From Nocardia tengchongensis (GTDB taxonomy: Bacteria; Actinomycetota; Actinomycetes; Mycobacteriales; Mycobacteriaceae), in assembly GCF_018362975.1 (NCBI RefSeq), contig NZ_CP074371.1, positions 3,844,001 through 3,908,000 on the forward strand: a stretch of 64,000 nucleotides of DNA. The letters run 5' to 3'. Of this stretch, positions 35,811-44,191 are shown piece by piece. The notes beneath the pieces were generated by a model. That model did not search any database. It was not told where the DNA came from and was given only the letters and a program-made list of their open reading frames with translations. Made by a program: the position numbers and the translations under genes. Within the stretch, counting starts at the first letter, position 1, and every line of letters starts with the position of its first letter.

Positions 35811-36962
35811 ATGGCCCTGCCGGGGTTCCCGTTTCCGTCCGGTGCCGCCGACTACGACGATCGGCGCCGGCGCGCCCGGCTGCGGTCGACCCGGCTCGGC
35901 GCGGGCTGGGGCCGCTGGCGGCGCGCCCGCCTGCTGGCGCTGCGGCTGACCCTGGTGCCCCTGGTCGCGCTGGGCGCGTTCGCCGAATACATGGGCCTGG
36001 ACGTGCTGCCCGAGCAGGATCGGCTGGCCCGCACAGAACCGTCGGTGCTGCCCATCGCGGGGCCCTCGGATCTGCAGGCGACCGGCACCGCGGTGTTCGA
36101 TCTGGTCGGGCTCGGCGTGCTCGATGCCGGTGACACCGCGCGCGCCCTGCCGTCGCTGTCGCGGCTGGGGTCAGTGTGGGCGGTGCGCTACGACAACTCC
36201 GGTATCGACACCAAGGTCATCTCGGATCTGATCGTGAAGGTCACCGATGCCGCCCAGGTCACCGATGTGGTGCTGGCCGGGCACAGTATGGGCGGCGTCA
36301 TCGCGCTCGAGATCGCCAAGCATCTGCACCAGGACAGCGGCGGCAAACGGGTGCGAGCGGTGCTGCTGGACTGCACGCCGGTGGATCTGAACGCGGTGCG
36401 GCCCGAGAGCCGCGATCAGGGCGAGGAGATGCTGCGCTGGATGGGCTGGGTGCCCGGGGCGCGGGAGAGCCGGATGCTGCGGCTGGCCGTGGAAGTGTAT
36501 GCGCGCCATGACCGTTTCGTCGGCGGGCGCTACGTGATCCGGGGCGCCGAATTCCGGAGGGCCGTCGACGACGTGCTGCGGTCGAAGATCCTCAATACCG
36601 ACGCCGCCAGCAACGGCCTGATCGAGGCCCAGTTCAAGGCGATCGTGGCCGGCGGCGCGGTGGACGATCTGCGGGCGCTGGCCAAACCCGCCGCGGGCAA
36701 ACCGCGCCCGGCCATCGTGTTCATCCGGCCGCACAATCCTTACGACGATCCGGTCGTGGACGTGCAGTACTCGCACCAGGTGCTGATCGACCAGGTGGGC
36801 GGGGTGCGCGGCACGCTGCTGGTGGTGACCACCCGAACCACCGGGCACGCCAACCCGATCGAGCGGCCGCAGGAGTACAACACGGTCATCGAACAGCAGG
36901 TGGTGCCGTTCGTGCGGCAGCTGTGGCGCGACCAGTCCGCGGTGGCCTCGGCCGGCCACTGA
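35811..36962 (+). CDS. membrane-anchored alpha/beta hydrolase
   Basis: A 383-residue protein with an arginine-rich cytoplasmic N-terminus, one membrane segment near residues 40-58 (LLALRLTLVPLVALGAFAEYMG) and an extracytoplasmic alpha/beta hydrolase domain. The nucleophile elbow is AGHSMGGVIALEIAKHL; the segment VFIRPHNPYDDPVVDVQYSHQV may carry the acid, and TTGHANPIE the His. ATG 35811 sits 6 nt after TACAGT. A role in envelope lipid or peptide cleavage is possible, but no specific function is recognised. Confidence 0.82.
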   Translation: MALPGFPFPSGAADYDDRRRRARLRSTRLGAGWGRWRRARLLALRLTLVPLVALGAFAEYMGLDVLPEQDRLARTEPSVLPIAGPSDLQATGTAVFDLVGLGVLDAGDTARALPSLSRLGSVWAVRYDNSGIDTKVISDLIVKVTDAAQVTDVVLAGHSMGGVIALEIAKHLHQDSGGKRVRAVLLDCTPVDLNAVRPESRDQGEEMLRWMGWVPGARESRMLRLAVEVYARHDRFVGGRYVIRGAEFRRAVDDVLRSKILNTDAASNGLIEAQFKAIVAGGAVDDLRALAKPAAGKPRPAIVFIRPHNPYDDPVVDVQYSHQVLIDQVGGVRGTLLVVTTRTTGHANPIERPQEYNTVIEQQVVPFVRQLWRDQSAVASAGH

Positions 36963-36980
36963 CCGGCCGATCGGTGGTCG

Positions 36981-38009
36981 TCAGCGCACGGCGTCGTCGG
37001 CGGCGGGGCGAATCGTGGAGGCGGGCGCCAGGTTCCAGCGTTCCAGCTGGGCTCGCAGCTGCTCGGCGGCGTCGATGTTGAGCGGCCCGCTGGTCCACAG
37101 CGCGTAGGGCAGGTTCAGGAACCGGCCCTCGGTGACCGCCCGCAGGTTCTGGATGCCGGGCTTGCCGCGCAGCAGATCCACCTTCTGCTGGAAGGTCTGC
37201 GGCGGATAGTCGACGAACACGATGGCGTCGGGGTCGGCGGCCGCGAGCCGCTCCCACGACACCGCGGTCCAGGTGTCGGCCACGTCCGAGAGGGCGTTGC
37301 GGGCGCCCGCCGCCTCCAGGATCGCTTGCGGCGCACCGTATTGCCCGCTGGAGAACACGGTGTCGGAGGCGCTGTCGAACAGGAACACCGTCGGCCGTCG
37401 CTCCGGTTGCGGTGCGGCCAGCAGGGCGGACAGTCGCCGATCCAGATCGCCGGTGACCTGCGCGGCTCGATCGGCGCGGCCGGTGATCGCGCCCAGTGCG
37501 GTCAGATCCGTCCGCAGCGCGGTCCAGGCGTCCACCACGCCCCGTTCACCGCCCGGCCGGCGGCAACTCTCGGTGAGCACGTAGGGCGCGACTCCCGCCG
37601 CCCGCAGCGAGTCCGGTGTCAGATTCGCCGACTCCGAATACCCGTAGTTCCAGCCCGCCACCATCACGTCGGGGCGCTGGGCCAGCACGGTCTCGCGCGA
37701 GGGGTAATCCGGCGCAACCGAATTCAACCGATCCACCCCGTCCCCGTAATGCTTGCGCAGCGTGTCCGCGTCCCGCTTCAGGCTCGACACCGCCACCGTC
37801 TGCTCCTGCGCCCCCAGCGCCAGCACCATCGAGATCAGATTCCCGTCATTGACGAACATCCGCTGTGCCGGGGCCGGAAACTTCTGCTCCACACCGCAAT
37901 TGCGGACGGCCAGATTCCCGGTGGCCGCCTGCGGCGAGCCGCACGCCGCGAGCACACCGGCGACCGCCAGCACCGCCAGCGCCGGACGGGCCTTCAGGAT
38001 CTTGTTCAC
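36981..38009 (-). CDS. ABC transporter substrate-binding lipoprotein, BtuF/FhuD-like, B12-riboswitch operon
   Basis: Class III (FhuD/BtuF fold) binding protein of 342 aa. The signal peptide ends at lipobox LAACG (Cys 23), followed by NCGVEQKFPAPAQRMFV, a two-domain body with VLAQRPDVMVAGWNYGYSE, and a C-terminal lobe with DPDAIVFVDYPPQTFQQK. GTG 38009 overlaps the ATPase stop (GTGA). Related proteins are sometimes annotated as F420-0 or siderophore binders, but the riboswitch in front of this operon argues for cobalamin or another corrinoid. Substrate by context, not shown. Confidence 0.83.
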   Translation of the reverse strand: MNKILKARPALAVLAVAGVLAACGSPQAATGNLAVRNCGVEQKFPAPAQRMFVNDGNLISMVLALGAQEQTVAVSSLKRDADTLRKHYGDGVDRLNSVAPDYPSRETVLAQRPDVMVAGWNYGYSESANLTPDSLRAAGVAPYVLTESCRRPGGERGVVDAWTALRTDLTALGAITGRADRAAQVTGDLDRRLSALLAAPQPERRPTVFLFDSASDTVFSSGQYGAPQAILEAAGARNALSDVADTWTAVSWERLAAADPDAIVFVDYPPQTFQQKVDLLRGKPGIQNLRAVTEGRFLNLPYALWTSGPLNIDAAEQLRAQLERWNLAPASTIRPAADDAVR

Positions 38010-38842
38010 GAGTTCGCCTTTCGTCCGGTGATCACCAGGTGGGTGCCGCCCGAGTCCGGATCGGGCACCCGGCGCGCCAGCACGCCGAACACCTCGTCGA
38101 GTACTTCGGGACGCAATGCCGCGCCCGGCGGTTCCAGCGGGCGCGCCCGGCCCGCGTCGAGCACCAGCACCCGGTCGCAGAACCGGTCCGCGAGGGTGAG
38201 GTCGTGCAGGCTCATGACCACGGTCCGCGCCAATTCCCGGGTCAGCGTGAGCAATTCGAGCTGGTGGGTGATGTCGAGGTGGTTGGTCGGTTCGTCCAGC
38301 AGCAGCACGGGCGTGTCCTGGGCCAGCGCCCGTGCCAGCAGCACCCGCTGCCGTTCCCCGCCGGACAGCCGCCCCACCATCCGCCCGGCGAACCCGGCCA
38401 GATCCACCTGCCGCAGCGCGTGCTCCACCGCGGCGCGCTCCTCCGGCCCGCCCGCGCCCCACGGCGGCAGGTACGGCGTACGCCCCAGCGCCACCAGTTC
38501 GCCGACCAGCAGATCGGCCGGCGGCACCTCGTCCTGCCCGACCAGACTGACCAGCCGCGCCCGCTCCCGAGCCGAAACCCGGTGCACCCGGCGATCATCC
38601 ACCCGTACCTCGCCCGCGACCGGTGCGACCAACCCGGCCAGCGTGCGCAACAGCGTCGTCTTGCCCGCCCCGTTGGGGCCGACGATCCCGACCGTCTCTC
38701 CGGGCCGCACCGTGAACTCGACGCCCGCGACCACGGTCCGCCGCCCCGCCGCGCACTCGAGTCCCGTGACTGTGACCGCCCCGGTGTTCGGGGTCGGCTC
38801 GACGGTTCGCGTGTCCGCGTCGCCGGGGTGGTCGCGCCTCAT
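38006..38842 (-). CDS. ABC transporter ATP-binding protein, FecE/BtuD type
   Basis: ATPase of 278 aa. Walker A is GPNGAGKTTLL, signature LSGGERQRVLLARALAQ, Walker B VLLLDEPTNHLD and switch SLHD. ERQRV and EPTNHLD are the iron-siderophore/B12 class pattern. ATG 38842 overlaps the permease stop by 4 nt. It is the middle gene of the three-gene importer. Confidence 0.88.
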   Translation of the reverse strand: MRRDHPGDADTRTVEPTPNTGAVTVTGLECAAGRRTVVAGVEFTVRPGETVGIVGPNGAGKTTLLRTLAGLVAPVAGEVRVDDRRVHRVSARERARLVSLVGQDEVPPADLLVGELVALGRTPYLPPWGAGGPEERAAVEHALRQVDLAGFAGRMVGRLSGGERQRVLLARALAQDTPVLLLDEPTNHLDITHQLELLTLTRELARTVVMSLHDLTLADRFCDRVLVLDAGRARPLEPPGAALRPEVLDEVFGVLARRVPDPDSGGTHLVITGRKANS

Positions 38843-39870
38843 GCGGCACCGAACCGGTAGGTGCGGCGGCCCATCAGCAGCAGGAAGGCGGGGGCGCCGA
38901 TCAGGCCGGTGAGGACGCCGACGGGGATTTCGGTGGGGCGGACCAGGACTCGGGTGGCGGCGTCGGCGATCACCAGGAAGGTGGCGCCGCACAGGGCGCT
39001 CGCGGGGAGCAGGACGCGGTGGCGGGGGCCGACCAGGAGCCGCGCGGCGTGGGGGACCACGAGGCCGACGAAGCCGATGCCGCCGGAGACCGCGACCAGG
39101 ACGCCGACCAGGACCGCCAGCAGGACAAACAGCGCGATCCGCAACTCGCGCACCGGGACTCCGATGGAGGCGGCCGTGTCCGGGCCCAGGTTGAGCGCGT
39201 CGAGCCAGTTGGCGGCGAGCAGCAGGGCGGTCAGGCAGGCCGCGACCACGCAGGCGGGCAGCAGGATTCGGGTCCAGTCCGCGCCGGAGAGGCTGCCCAG
39301 CAGCCAGAACAGGACCGATTGGGCGGCGGAGGGGTCGCTGCTGCGGAAGATCAGGTAGCTGCTGAAGGCGGCGAACGCCGAGCCCAGGACGGTGCCGGTG
39401 AGGACGAGACGCAGGGGAGTGAGGCCGCCTTGGGCGAGTGCGATCAGGAAGACGGCGGCCGCGGCCGCGAACGCCCCGGCGAGCGCGCCCGCCGACAGCG
39501 CCCACAGTCCGGCTCCGGCGAACACGCCCGACGTGATGACCGCCGCCGCGCCGACGCCCGCGCCGGAGGAGACGCCCAGCAGGTAGGGATCGGCGAGGGG
39601 ATTGCGGACCAGGGTCTGCATCGCGGCGCCGGCCACCGCCAGGCCCGCGCCGACGATCGCCGCGAGAATGGTTCGCGGGACCCGCAATTGCCAGACGATG
39701 GTGTCGAGCCCGAGGTCGGTGTGCGCGGTTCCGGCGATCCGGTGCCGCAGTACCTCGACGACGTCGTGCAACGGAATCGTCTCCGCGCCGCAGCCGGTCG
39801 CGACGATCATGGCCGCGATCAGCAGTGCGCCCATGACGGGCAGGGCGAGCGAGGTCCGCGCGCGGCTCAT
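38839..39870 (-). CDS. ABC transporter permease, FecCD/BtuC type
   Basis: Inner-membrane permease of 343 residues with about ten segments. FecCD signatures are LRVPRTILAAIVGAGLAVAGAAMQTLVRNPLADPYLLGVSSGAGVGA and GGIGFVGLVVPHAARLLVGPRHR. ATG 39870 has AGGAG 8 nt upstream and is the first gene after the riboswitch. It forms the pore of the BtuC2D2F-like complex. Confidence 0.9.
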   Translation of the reverse strand: MSRARTSLALPVMGALLIAAMIVATGCGAETIPLHDVVEVLRHRIAGTAHTDLGLDTIVWQLRVPRTILAAIVGAGLAVAGAAMQTLVRNPLADPYLLGVSSGAGVGAAAVITSGVFAGAGLWALSAGALAGAFAAAAAVFLIALAQGGLTPLRLVLTGTVLGSAFAAFSSYLIFRSSDPSAAQSVLFWLLGSLSGADWTRILLPACVVAACLTALLLAANWLDALNLGPDTAASIGVPVRELRIALFVLLAVLVGVLVAVSGGIGFVGLVVPHAARLLVGPRHRVLLPASALCGATFLVIADAATRVLVRPTEIPVGVLTGLIGAPAFLLLMGRRTYRFGAA

Positions 39871-39911
39871 CGCGGTGGCTCCTCGGGCATGACGCGGCCT
39901 CTCCAGAGTGT

Positions 39912-40050
39912 TGCGTGGCGGGGGAGGTCTGACTCGCGTCGGGCGCGGGGCCCGCTGCTCACAGTGGCGCGACCGTTCCGGATTTCCACCGGATTCCCGC
40001 ACCCGCCGACAGGGTCGCCGGGGACTCTACCGTCCGGAAATTTCCGAATA
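39912..40050 (-). promoter_or_regulatory. cobalamin riboswitch
   Basis: On the minus strand, upstream of the permease, the core reads GGGAATCCGGTGGAAATCC, then GGAACGGTCGCGCCACTGTGA (the B12 box, 39959-39979 in part), then AGTCAGACCTCCC close to the coding region. This order matches the conserved cobalamin riboswitch. The arm between the B12 box and AGTCAGA is short, as in the compact class. The 5' edge is approximate. Cobalamin binding should turn the importer operon down. Confidence 0.85.
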
Positions 40051-40116
40051 TGTTCCGGCCGGTCGGTACCTCGCCGCGGGCGCCCGATGCGCCGGTGCGG
40101 CCCGGGTTCTCGCCCG

Positions 40117-40701
40117 TCAGCGAATCCGCGACCCCAGCAGGTGCCGCACGCCGCTCACGAACAGCTGCAACCCGAAGTCGAATCGCGCAGTGGCGTCGGG
40201 CATGTCGTAGAACGGCGAGTTCTCCTCGGTGAGCGCGCCCGCGGAATCCATCTGGATGCGCGACTGCTCGTCCACCGTCTGCCCGAGCACGTAGTACAGC
40301 AGCGTGTAGGCGGCCAGGTCGGCTTCCTCCCGCGTCATGCCCGCCCGAATCGCGGCGCTGGCCAGGCGTTCCCGCCCCTTGCTGGTGGTCAGGCGCGACG
40401 CGTAGGTGGCCGAGACCAGTTCCGCGCCGTCGCGGTAGGCCAGCAGGCTCTCGCGCAGCCGGTGCGCCAATTCGGTCATCTGCTTGGACCATTCGTCGGC
40501 CCGGACCGGTTCGTCCATGGGCGCGAGGATGCGGTCGGCGACCGCGCCGAGCAGGGCCTGCTTGTTGGGGAAGTGCCAGTACAGCGCCCCGGGCTGGACG
40601 TGCAGCGAGGTGGCCAGCCGGCGCATGGTGAGATCGGCCAGTCCGTACTGGTCGAGGATGGCGATGGCCCCGTCGACCACGTCCGTGCGATGGAGTTGCA
40701 C
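40117..40701 (-). CDS. bioQ: TetR-family regulator BioQ
   Basis: A 194-residue TetR repressor. The N-terminal helix-turn-helix is [44 protein letters not shown], and the C-terminal ligand domain is of the TetR_C type. It is divergent from bioB, with a TGAAC-N3-GTTCA palindrome between them, the arrangement of BioQ in Corynebacterium and Mycobacterium. The same palindrome precedes bioA and bioF. GTG 40701 is the chosen start. BioQ itself does not sense biotin in characterised species, so the signal is uncertain. Confidence 0.85.
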   Translation of the reverse strand: MQLHRTDVVDGAIAILDQYGLADLTMRRLATSLHVQPGALYWHFPNKQALLGAVADRILAPMDEPVRADEWSKQMTELAHRLRESLLAYRDGAELVSATYASRLTTSKGRERLASAAIRAGMTREEADLAAYTLLYYVLGQTVDEQSRIQMDSAGALTEENSPFYDMPDATARFDFGLQLFVSGVRHLLGSRIR

Positions 40702-40755
40702 TGAAAACCCGACCCTCTCGTGTTCCGGCTCACGTTCCGGGCTGCTAGCCTACCC

Positions 40756-40768
40756 TGAACACCGTTCA
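40756..40768. promoter_or_regulatory. BioQ-type operator between bioQ and bioB
   Basis: TGAAC-ACC-GTTCA lies in the 109-nt divergent region. The -10-like TACCCT (40751-40756) for bioB and TAGGCT (minus strand, adjacent) for bioQ flank it, so one site could repress both. Confidence 0.78.
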
Positions 40769-40810
40769 AGTTGCTCGGCCACGCGGCCGGACGAAGGGAT
40801 TCGCACGGAC

Positions 40811-41848
40811 ATGACCCAGGCAGCCGTCACCACCGAAGCCGGTACGACAGCAGGCGATGACATTCTCGCCATCGCTCGCGAGCAGGTGCTCGAGGGCGGC
40901 GTCGGCCTGACCCAGGAGCAGACCCTCGAGGTGTTGCGCCTCGGCGACGACCGGCTCGAGGAGCTGCTCGGCCTGGCGCACGACGTCCGCATGAAGTGGT
41001 GCGGTCCCGAGGTCGAGGTCGAGGGCATCATCTCGCTCAAGACCGGCGGCTGCCCCGAGGACTGCCACTTCTGTTCGCAGTCCGGCCTTTTCCAGTCCCC
41101 GGTGCGCGCGGCGTGGCTCGACATCCCCTCCCTCGTCGAGGCCGCCAAGCAGACCGCCAAGACCGGCGCCACCGAGTTCTGCATCGTGGCCGCGGTGCGC
41201 GGTCCGGACGAGCGCCTGATGGCGCAGGTCGCCGCCGGTGTGGAGGCCATCCGCAACGAGGTCGACATCCAGGTCGCCTGCTCGCTGGGCATGCTGAACC
41301 AGGAGCAGGTCGACCAGCTGGCCGCCATGGGCGTGCACCGCTACAACCACAACCTGGAGACCGCGCGCTCGCACTTCCCGAACGTGGTCACCACCCACAC
41401 CTACGACGAGCGCTGGGAGACCCTGCGCATGGTGCGCGAGGCCGGCATGGAGGTCTGCTGCGGCGGCATCCTCGGCATGGGCGAATCCCTGGAGCAGCGT
41501 GCGGAATTCGCCGCGGACCTGGCCTCGCTGGAGCCCGACGAGGTGCCGCTGAACTTCCTCAACCCGCGCCCGGGCACCCCGTTCGGCGACCTCGAGGTGC
41601 TGCCGGCCGCCGACGCGCTGCGCGCCGTCGCCGCCTTCCGCCTCGCCATGCCGCGCACCATCCTGCGTTTCGCCGGCGGCCGCGAGATCACCCTCGGCGA
41701 CCTGGGCGCCAAGCAGGGCATCCTGGGCGGCATCAACGCCGTCATCGTCGGCAACTACCTGACCACCCTGGGTCGCCCGGCCGAGTCGGACATCGATCTG
41801 CTGGGCGAGCTGAAGATGCCGATCAAGGCGCTCAACGAAACCCTCTGA
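40811..41848 (+). CDS. bioB: biotin synthase BioB
   Basis: Radical SAM enzyme (345 aa) inserting sulfur into dethiobiotin. The radical-SAM [4Fe-4S] cluster motif CPEDCHFC is at residues 81-88 (Cys 81, 85, 88). Family segments [32 protein letters not shown] and [13 protein letters not shown] are intact, and Arg in LRFAGGREI matches the auxiliary-cluster ligand. ATG 40811 has GAAGGGA about 10 nt upstream. It is followed by a strong hairpin and then bsaP. Confidence 0.96.
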   Translation: MTQAAVTTEAGTTAGDDILAIAREQVLEGGVGLTQEQTLEVLRLGDDRLEELLGLAHDVRMKWCGPEVEVEGIISLKTGGCPEDCHFCSQSGLFQSPVRAAWLDIPSLVEAAKQTAKTGATEFCIVAAVRGPDERLMAQVAAGVEAIRNEVDIQVACSLGMLNQEQVDQLAAMGVHRYNHNLETARSHFPNVVTTHTYDERWETLRMVREAGMEVCCGGILGMGESLEQRAEFAADLASLEPDEVPLNFLNPRPGTPFGDLEVLPAADALRAVAAFRLAMPRTILRFAGGREITLGDLGAKQGILGGINAVIVGNYLTTLGRPAESDIDLLGELKMPIKALNETL

Positions 41849-41872
41849 GCGAAAACCACTGAGATAAAAAGG

Positions 41873-41898
41873 GGGTTCGGGGCATAGGCCCCGAACCC
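41873..41898 (+). terminator. hairpin after bioB
   Basis: A perfect 11-bp inverted repeat (GGGTTCGGGGC at 41873-41883, GCCCCGAACCC at 41888-41898) has a 4-nt loop. bsaP lies beyond it, so bsaP is expressed by read-through or from its own promoter. Confidence 0.7.
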
Positions 41899-41982
41899 GT
41901 CTCGTACGGTAGGGGTGCGGGGGCCGACTTCCCCCTGGACCTGATCTACCCGCCGAGTTCGATACGCGAAGGATCCATCGAG

Positions 41983-42204
41983 GTGGTCGTGGACATCGAG
42001 GAGCGCTACAACCCTTTCACGGGCAAGCGAGTAGTCCCGGGGCTGGACGATCCGGTTCCCCCGGCGGCGGCCCTGGGCTTGGAGCCGCCCCGTTTCTGTG
42101 AGCAATGCGGTCGCCGCATGATCGTGCAGGTCAGCCCCGACGGCTGGTGGGCCAAGTGCTCCCGCCACGGTGTCCTCGACTCCACGAGCCTGGAACACCG
42201 CTAG
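41983..42204 (+). CDS. bsaP: biotin synthase auxiliary protein BsaP-like
   Basis: A 73-residue protein with Cys 39, Cys 42 and Cys 59 plus His 62 in FCEQCGRRM and [12 protein letters not shown]. Position (next to bioB), size and the CxxC-C pattern match Rv1590 of M. tuberculosis, reported as a small protein that biotin synthase needs for activity in mycobacteria. It probably acts on the Fe-S centre of BioB. GTG 41983 has GAAGGA 9 nt upstream; GTG 41989 is possible. It overlaps the DUF2567 gene by 1 nt. Confidence 0.85.
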   Translation: MVVDIEERYNPFTGKRVVPGLDDPVPPAAALGLEPPRFCEQCGRRMIVQVSPDGWWAKCSRHGVLDSTSLEHR

Positions 42205-42914
42205 TGGCAGCCACACTCACCGCCGAGCCGGGCGGACTACGCGTCGAGGTAGTGATGCGGGAAGTACGCGCGGCGGCGGTGGTGTGTCTCGCGCTCGCCG
42301 CGGTGAGCGCCCTGGCCGGGGTGGCCTGGGCGTATCTGGCTCCGGCGGAACAACTTCTGGTGGTGGAGCCGGACCGCGGCACCGCGCTGACCGGTGAGAG
42401 CGTCCACCGTTTCGACGCGCTCGCCATCTTCGTACTGATCGGCATCGTGCTGGGTGTGCTCGGCACGGTCGCGGCCTGGCGCTGGCGGCGGGTCCGGGGC
42501 CCGGTGCTACTGACCGGCATCCTGCTCGGTTCCGCGGTCGGCGCCTTCCTCACCAAGGTGGTCGGTGAGGCGGTGGCCGAACAGCGTCACGTCCGCCCGA
42601 GCCACCCGCCCATCCACACCATCGTGGAATTCGCTCCCTCCGTGGAGGGTTGGGCCGCGCTCATCGCCCAGCCGCTGGCCGCCGCCGTCGTGATCCTGCT
42701 GCTCGCCGCGTTGAGCACCGCCGACGATCTCGGCACCGGCGAATACCTGCCCTTCGGCGGCCCGCGCCCCGAGCCGGCCGTGATCGCCCCGCCCCACTAC
42801 GGTTCCGCCATCCTCTACGGCCCGTATCCCGGCAATTCCGCTGCGCCCCAGCCCCTCGCGCCCCGCGGCCCGGTCGTCCCCTTCGAAGCCCCCGAACCCG
42901 ACGTCGGCCGCTGA
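42204..42914 (+). CDS. DUF2567 membrane protein
   Basis: A 236-residue protein with four likely membrane segments (AAAVVCLALAAVSALAGVAWAYL, ALAIFVLIGIVLGVLGTVAAW, VLLTGILLGSAVGAFLT, LIAQPLAAAVVILLLAAL) and a proline-rich cytoplasmic-like tail. It corresponds to Rv1591, next to bsaP in M. tuberculosis. GTG 42204 shares a base with the bsaP stop (TAGTG), so the two are coupled. Function is unknown; the conserved link to bioB-bsaP hints at a biotin-related role, which is inference. Confidence 0.82.
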   Translation: MAATLTAEPGGLRVEVVMREVRAAAVVCLALAAVSALAGVAWAYLAPAEQLLVVEPDRGTALTGESVHRFDALAIFVLIGIVLGVLGTVAAWRWRRVRGPVLLTGILLGSAVGAFLTKVVGEAVAEQRHVRPSHPPIHTIVEFAPSVEGWAALIAQPLAAAVVILLLAALSTADDLGTGEYLPFGGPRPEPAVIAPPHYGSAILYGPYPGNSAAPQPLAPRGPVVPFEAPEPDVGR

Positions 42915-43025
42915 CCGACGCTGTCGCGTCCGGTGACCCCATCCCGGCAATATTCGCTGGATCTCGCGTGTCGAACCCCCTACCGTGGTCGCGTCCAACG
43001 GATTCGCATCACCTCGGGGGAACCC

Positions 43026-43208
43026 ATGAAAGCCGCACCACCCGGCACGCCGGCGCCGGACGATACGTCCGCAGCCGCCGAACGCCCGGATCTCACCGCC
43101 TGGCGTCAGCGCCACGAGCTCCGCAGATCCAATGCGGCCCAGCCGATTCCGAGCGCTCGTCGCTACCGGCGCACGACCAAACATCGCGGCCGTTCCCGAG
43201 ACGACTAG
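43026..43208 (+). CDS. small basic hypothetical protein
   Basis: A 60-residue, strongly basic, probably disordered protein (LTAWRQRHELRRSNAAQPIPSARRYRRTTKHRGRSRDD). ATG 43026 has CGGGGGA just upstream. A TACCGT box near 42970 could be its promoter. No family is recognised. Confidence 0.55.
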   Translation: MKAAPPGTPAPDDTSAAAERPDLTAWRQRHELRRSNAAQPIPSARRYRRTTKHRGRSRDD

Positions 43209-43242
43209 CCGAGCGGCAGCGCGGCGGGCGCTCGGTCGGGGG

Positions 43243-43662
43243 TCAGCTGCTCCCGGCGTAGGGGCCGATGTAGCGCTTCACGAAGGCCTGCGGTGAGTTG
43301 TAATCGACGATCGTGACGGTGAGCGTGTCGTTCCGGGTGCCCTGCTTGGTGGTCACGGTGTACCGGCCCGCCTTCTGCGGGATCCACTCGACCGGGTAGG
43401 GGCAGTGGCAATTGGGATTGATGGGGGAGGTGCCGAGGACGGTGCCGTCGACGCTGAAGGTGACCGGGGTGGTGTAGTCCGGCAGGGCGAAGGTGGAGAG
43501 CAGGCAGGTCTCCGTGGTCACCTGGCATCCCAGATTATCGGGGCTGCCGCTGTCCAGGCTGATGCTGCTGTCCGAAGCGGCGCCGGCGGTTCCGATCGAC
43601 AGTGGGAGTGCCGCGGTCAGCGATGCGGCCGCGATCGCGGCCCGGCGCATGGTCATAGTCAT
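43243..43662 (-). CDS. secreted beta-sandwich-like protein, type B, copy 2
   Basis: A 139-residue exported protein with a Sec signal peptide ending near residue 28 (AGAASDSS). The mature part has the paired cysteines CQVTTETC, a second pair in NPNCHCPYP, and the repeat-family core TTPVTFSVDGTVLGT, EWIPQKAGRYTVTTKQG, VTIVDYNSPQAFVKRYIG. It looks like a single Ig-like/Big-type sandwich; the fold is inferred from the pattern. It is closely related to the gene at 44192-44608. ATG 43662 overlaps the upstream type A stop (ATGA), so the pair is coupled. Function is unknown. Confidence 0.8.
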   Translation of the reverse strand: MTMTMRRAAIAAASLTAALPLSIGTAGAASDSSISLDSGSPDNLGCQVTTETCLLSTFALPDYTTPVTFSVDGTVLGTSPINPNCHCPYPVEWIPQKAGRYTVTTKQGTRNDTLTVTIVDYNSPQAFVKRYIGPYAGSS

Positions 43663-44120
43663 TGGTGTCCGATCGGAGGGCAGCCGCCGCTGCCGGTCTT
43701 GCAGGCGATGTGATTGCGCTCGAGGAACGCGTCCAGCCCGTTGTTGTCCATGATCTGGATGGCGATCGAGTCCGACTCGGCGCCCTGTTGTGCGGTGATC
43801 GTGTTCACGCCCACCTTCTGCGGGATCCAGGTGGCCGTGAGCTTCCCCGCGGGCGCGGCATAAGGGTCCGGCGCGGGCTGGCCGGTCATGATCGCCGTCC
43901 CGTTCACGCTGATGGTTACCGGGGCGGAGGAGTCGAGCACGTAGGCGGTGAGCGTGCACTGCAGCGTGGTCGCCTTGCACGAGAGTTCGTCGGGGCCACC
44001 GGATGTCCAGACTCTGACCGCTCCCGTCGAGGCGGTCGCCATCCCGCTCGAGGCTTGCAGGGTCGCCGCGACCAGCGCGGCGCCCACCGCGGCGTAGTGG
44101 CCTGTTCTCTTGATCTTCAT
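43659..44120 (-). CDS. secreted beta-sandwich-like protein, type A, copy 2
   Basis: A 153-residue exported protein. The signal peptide ends near ATAS (residue 31). The mature part has ELSCKATTLQCTLTAY with paired cysteines, APVTISVNGTAIMTG, ATWIPQKVGVNTITAQQG, QIMDNNGLDAFLERN and a C-terminal CKTGSGGC pair. It is about half identical to the type A gene at 44605-45099 and more distantly related to the type B genes. ATG 44120 follows a TACTCT box by 5 nt, so the message looks leaderless, with the type B gene as second cistron. Confidence 0.8.
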   Translation of the reverse strand: MKIKRTGHYAAVGAALVAATLQASSGMATASTGAVRVWTSGGPDELSCKATTLQCTLTAYVLDSSAPVTISVNGTAIMTGQPAPDPYAAPAGKLTATWIPQKVGVNTITAQQGAESDSIAIQIMDNNGLDAFLERNHIACKTGSGGCPPIGHQ

Positions 44121-44125
44121 TGCCG

Positions 44126-44156
44126 AGAGTATTTGTGAATTGCCTTTGCTTCACAT
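44126..44156 (-). promoter_or_regulatory. promoter of secreted pair, copy 2
   Basis: On the minus strand, ATGTGA (44151-44156), a 19-nt spacer, TACTCT (44126-44131), then 5 nt to ATG 44120. Layout and most bases match the promoter of copy 1. Confidence 0.5.
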
Positions 44157-44191
44157 GACTTTCGGTGACCCGAGTTACGGGGGCTCGCGGG

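Noticed and set aside
36981..38009. Calling the importer a siderophore or F420-0 transporter
   Set aside because: Family labels alone are weak, and the cobalamin riboswitch in the leader favours a corrinoid substrate.
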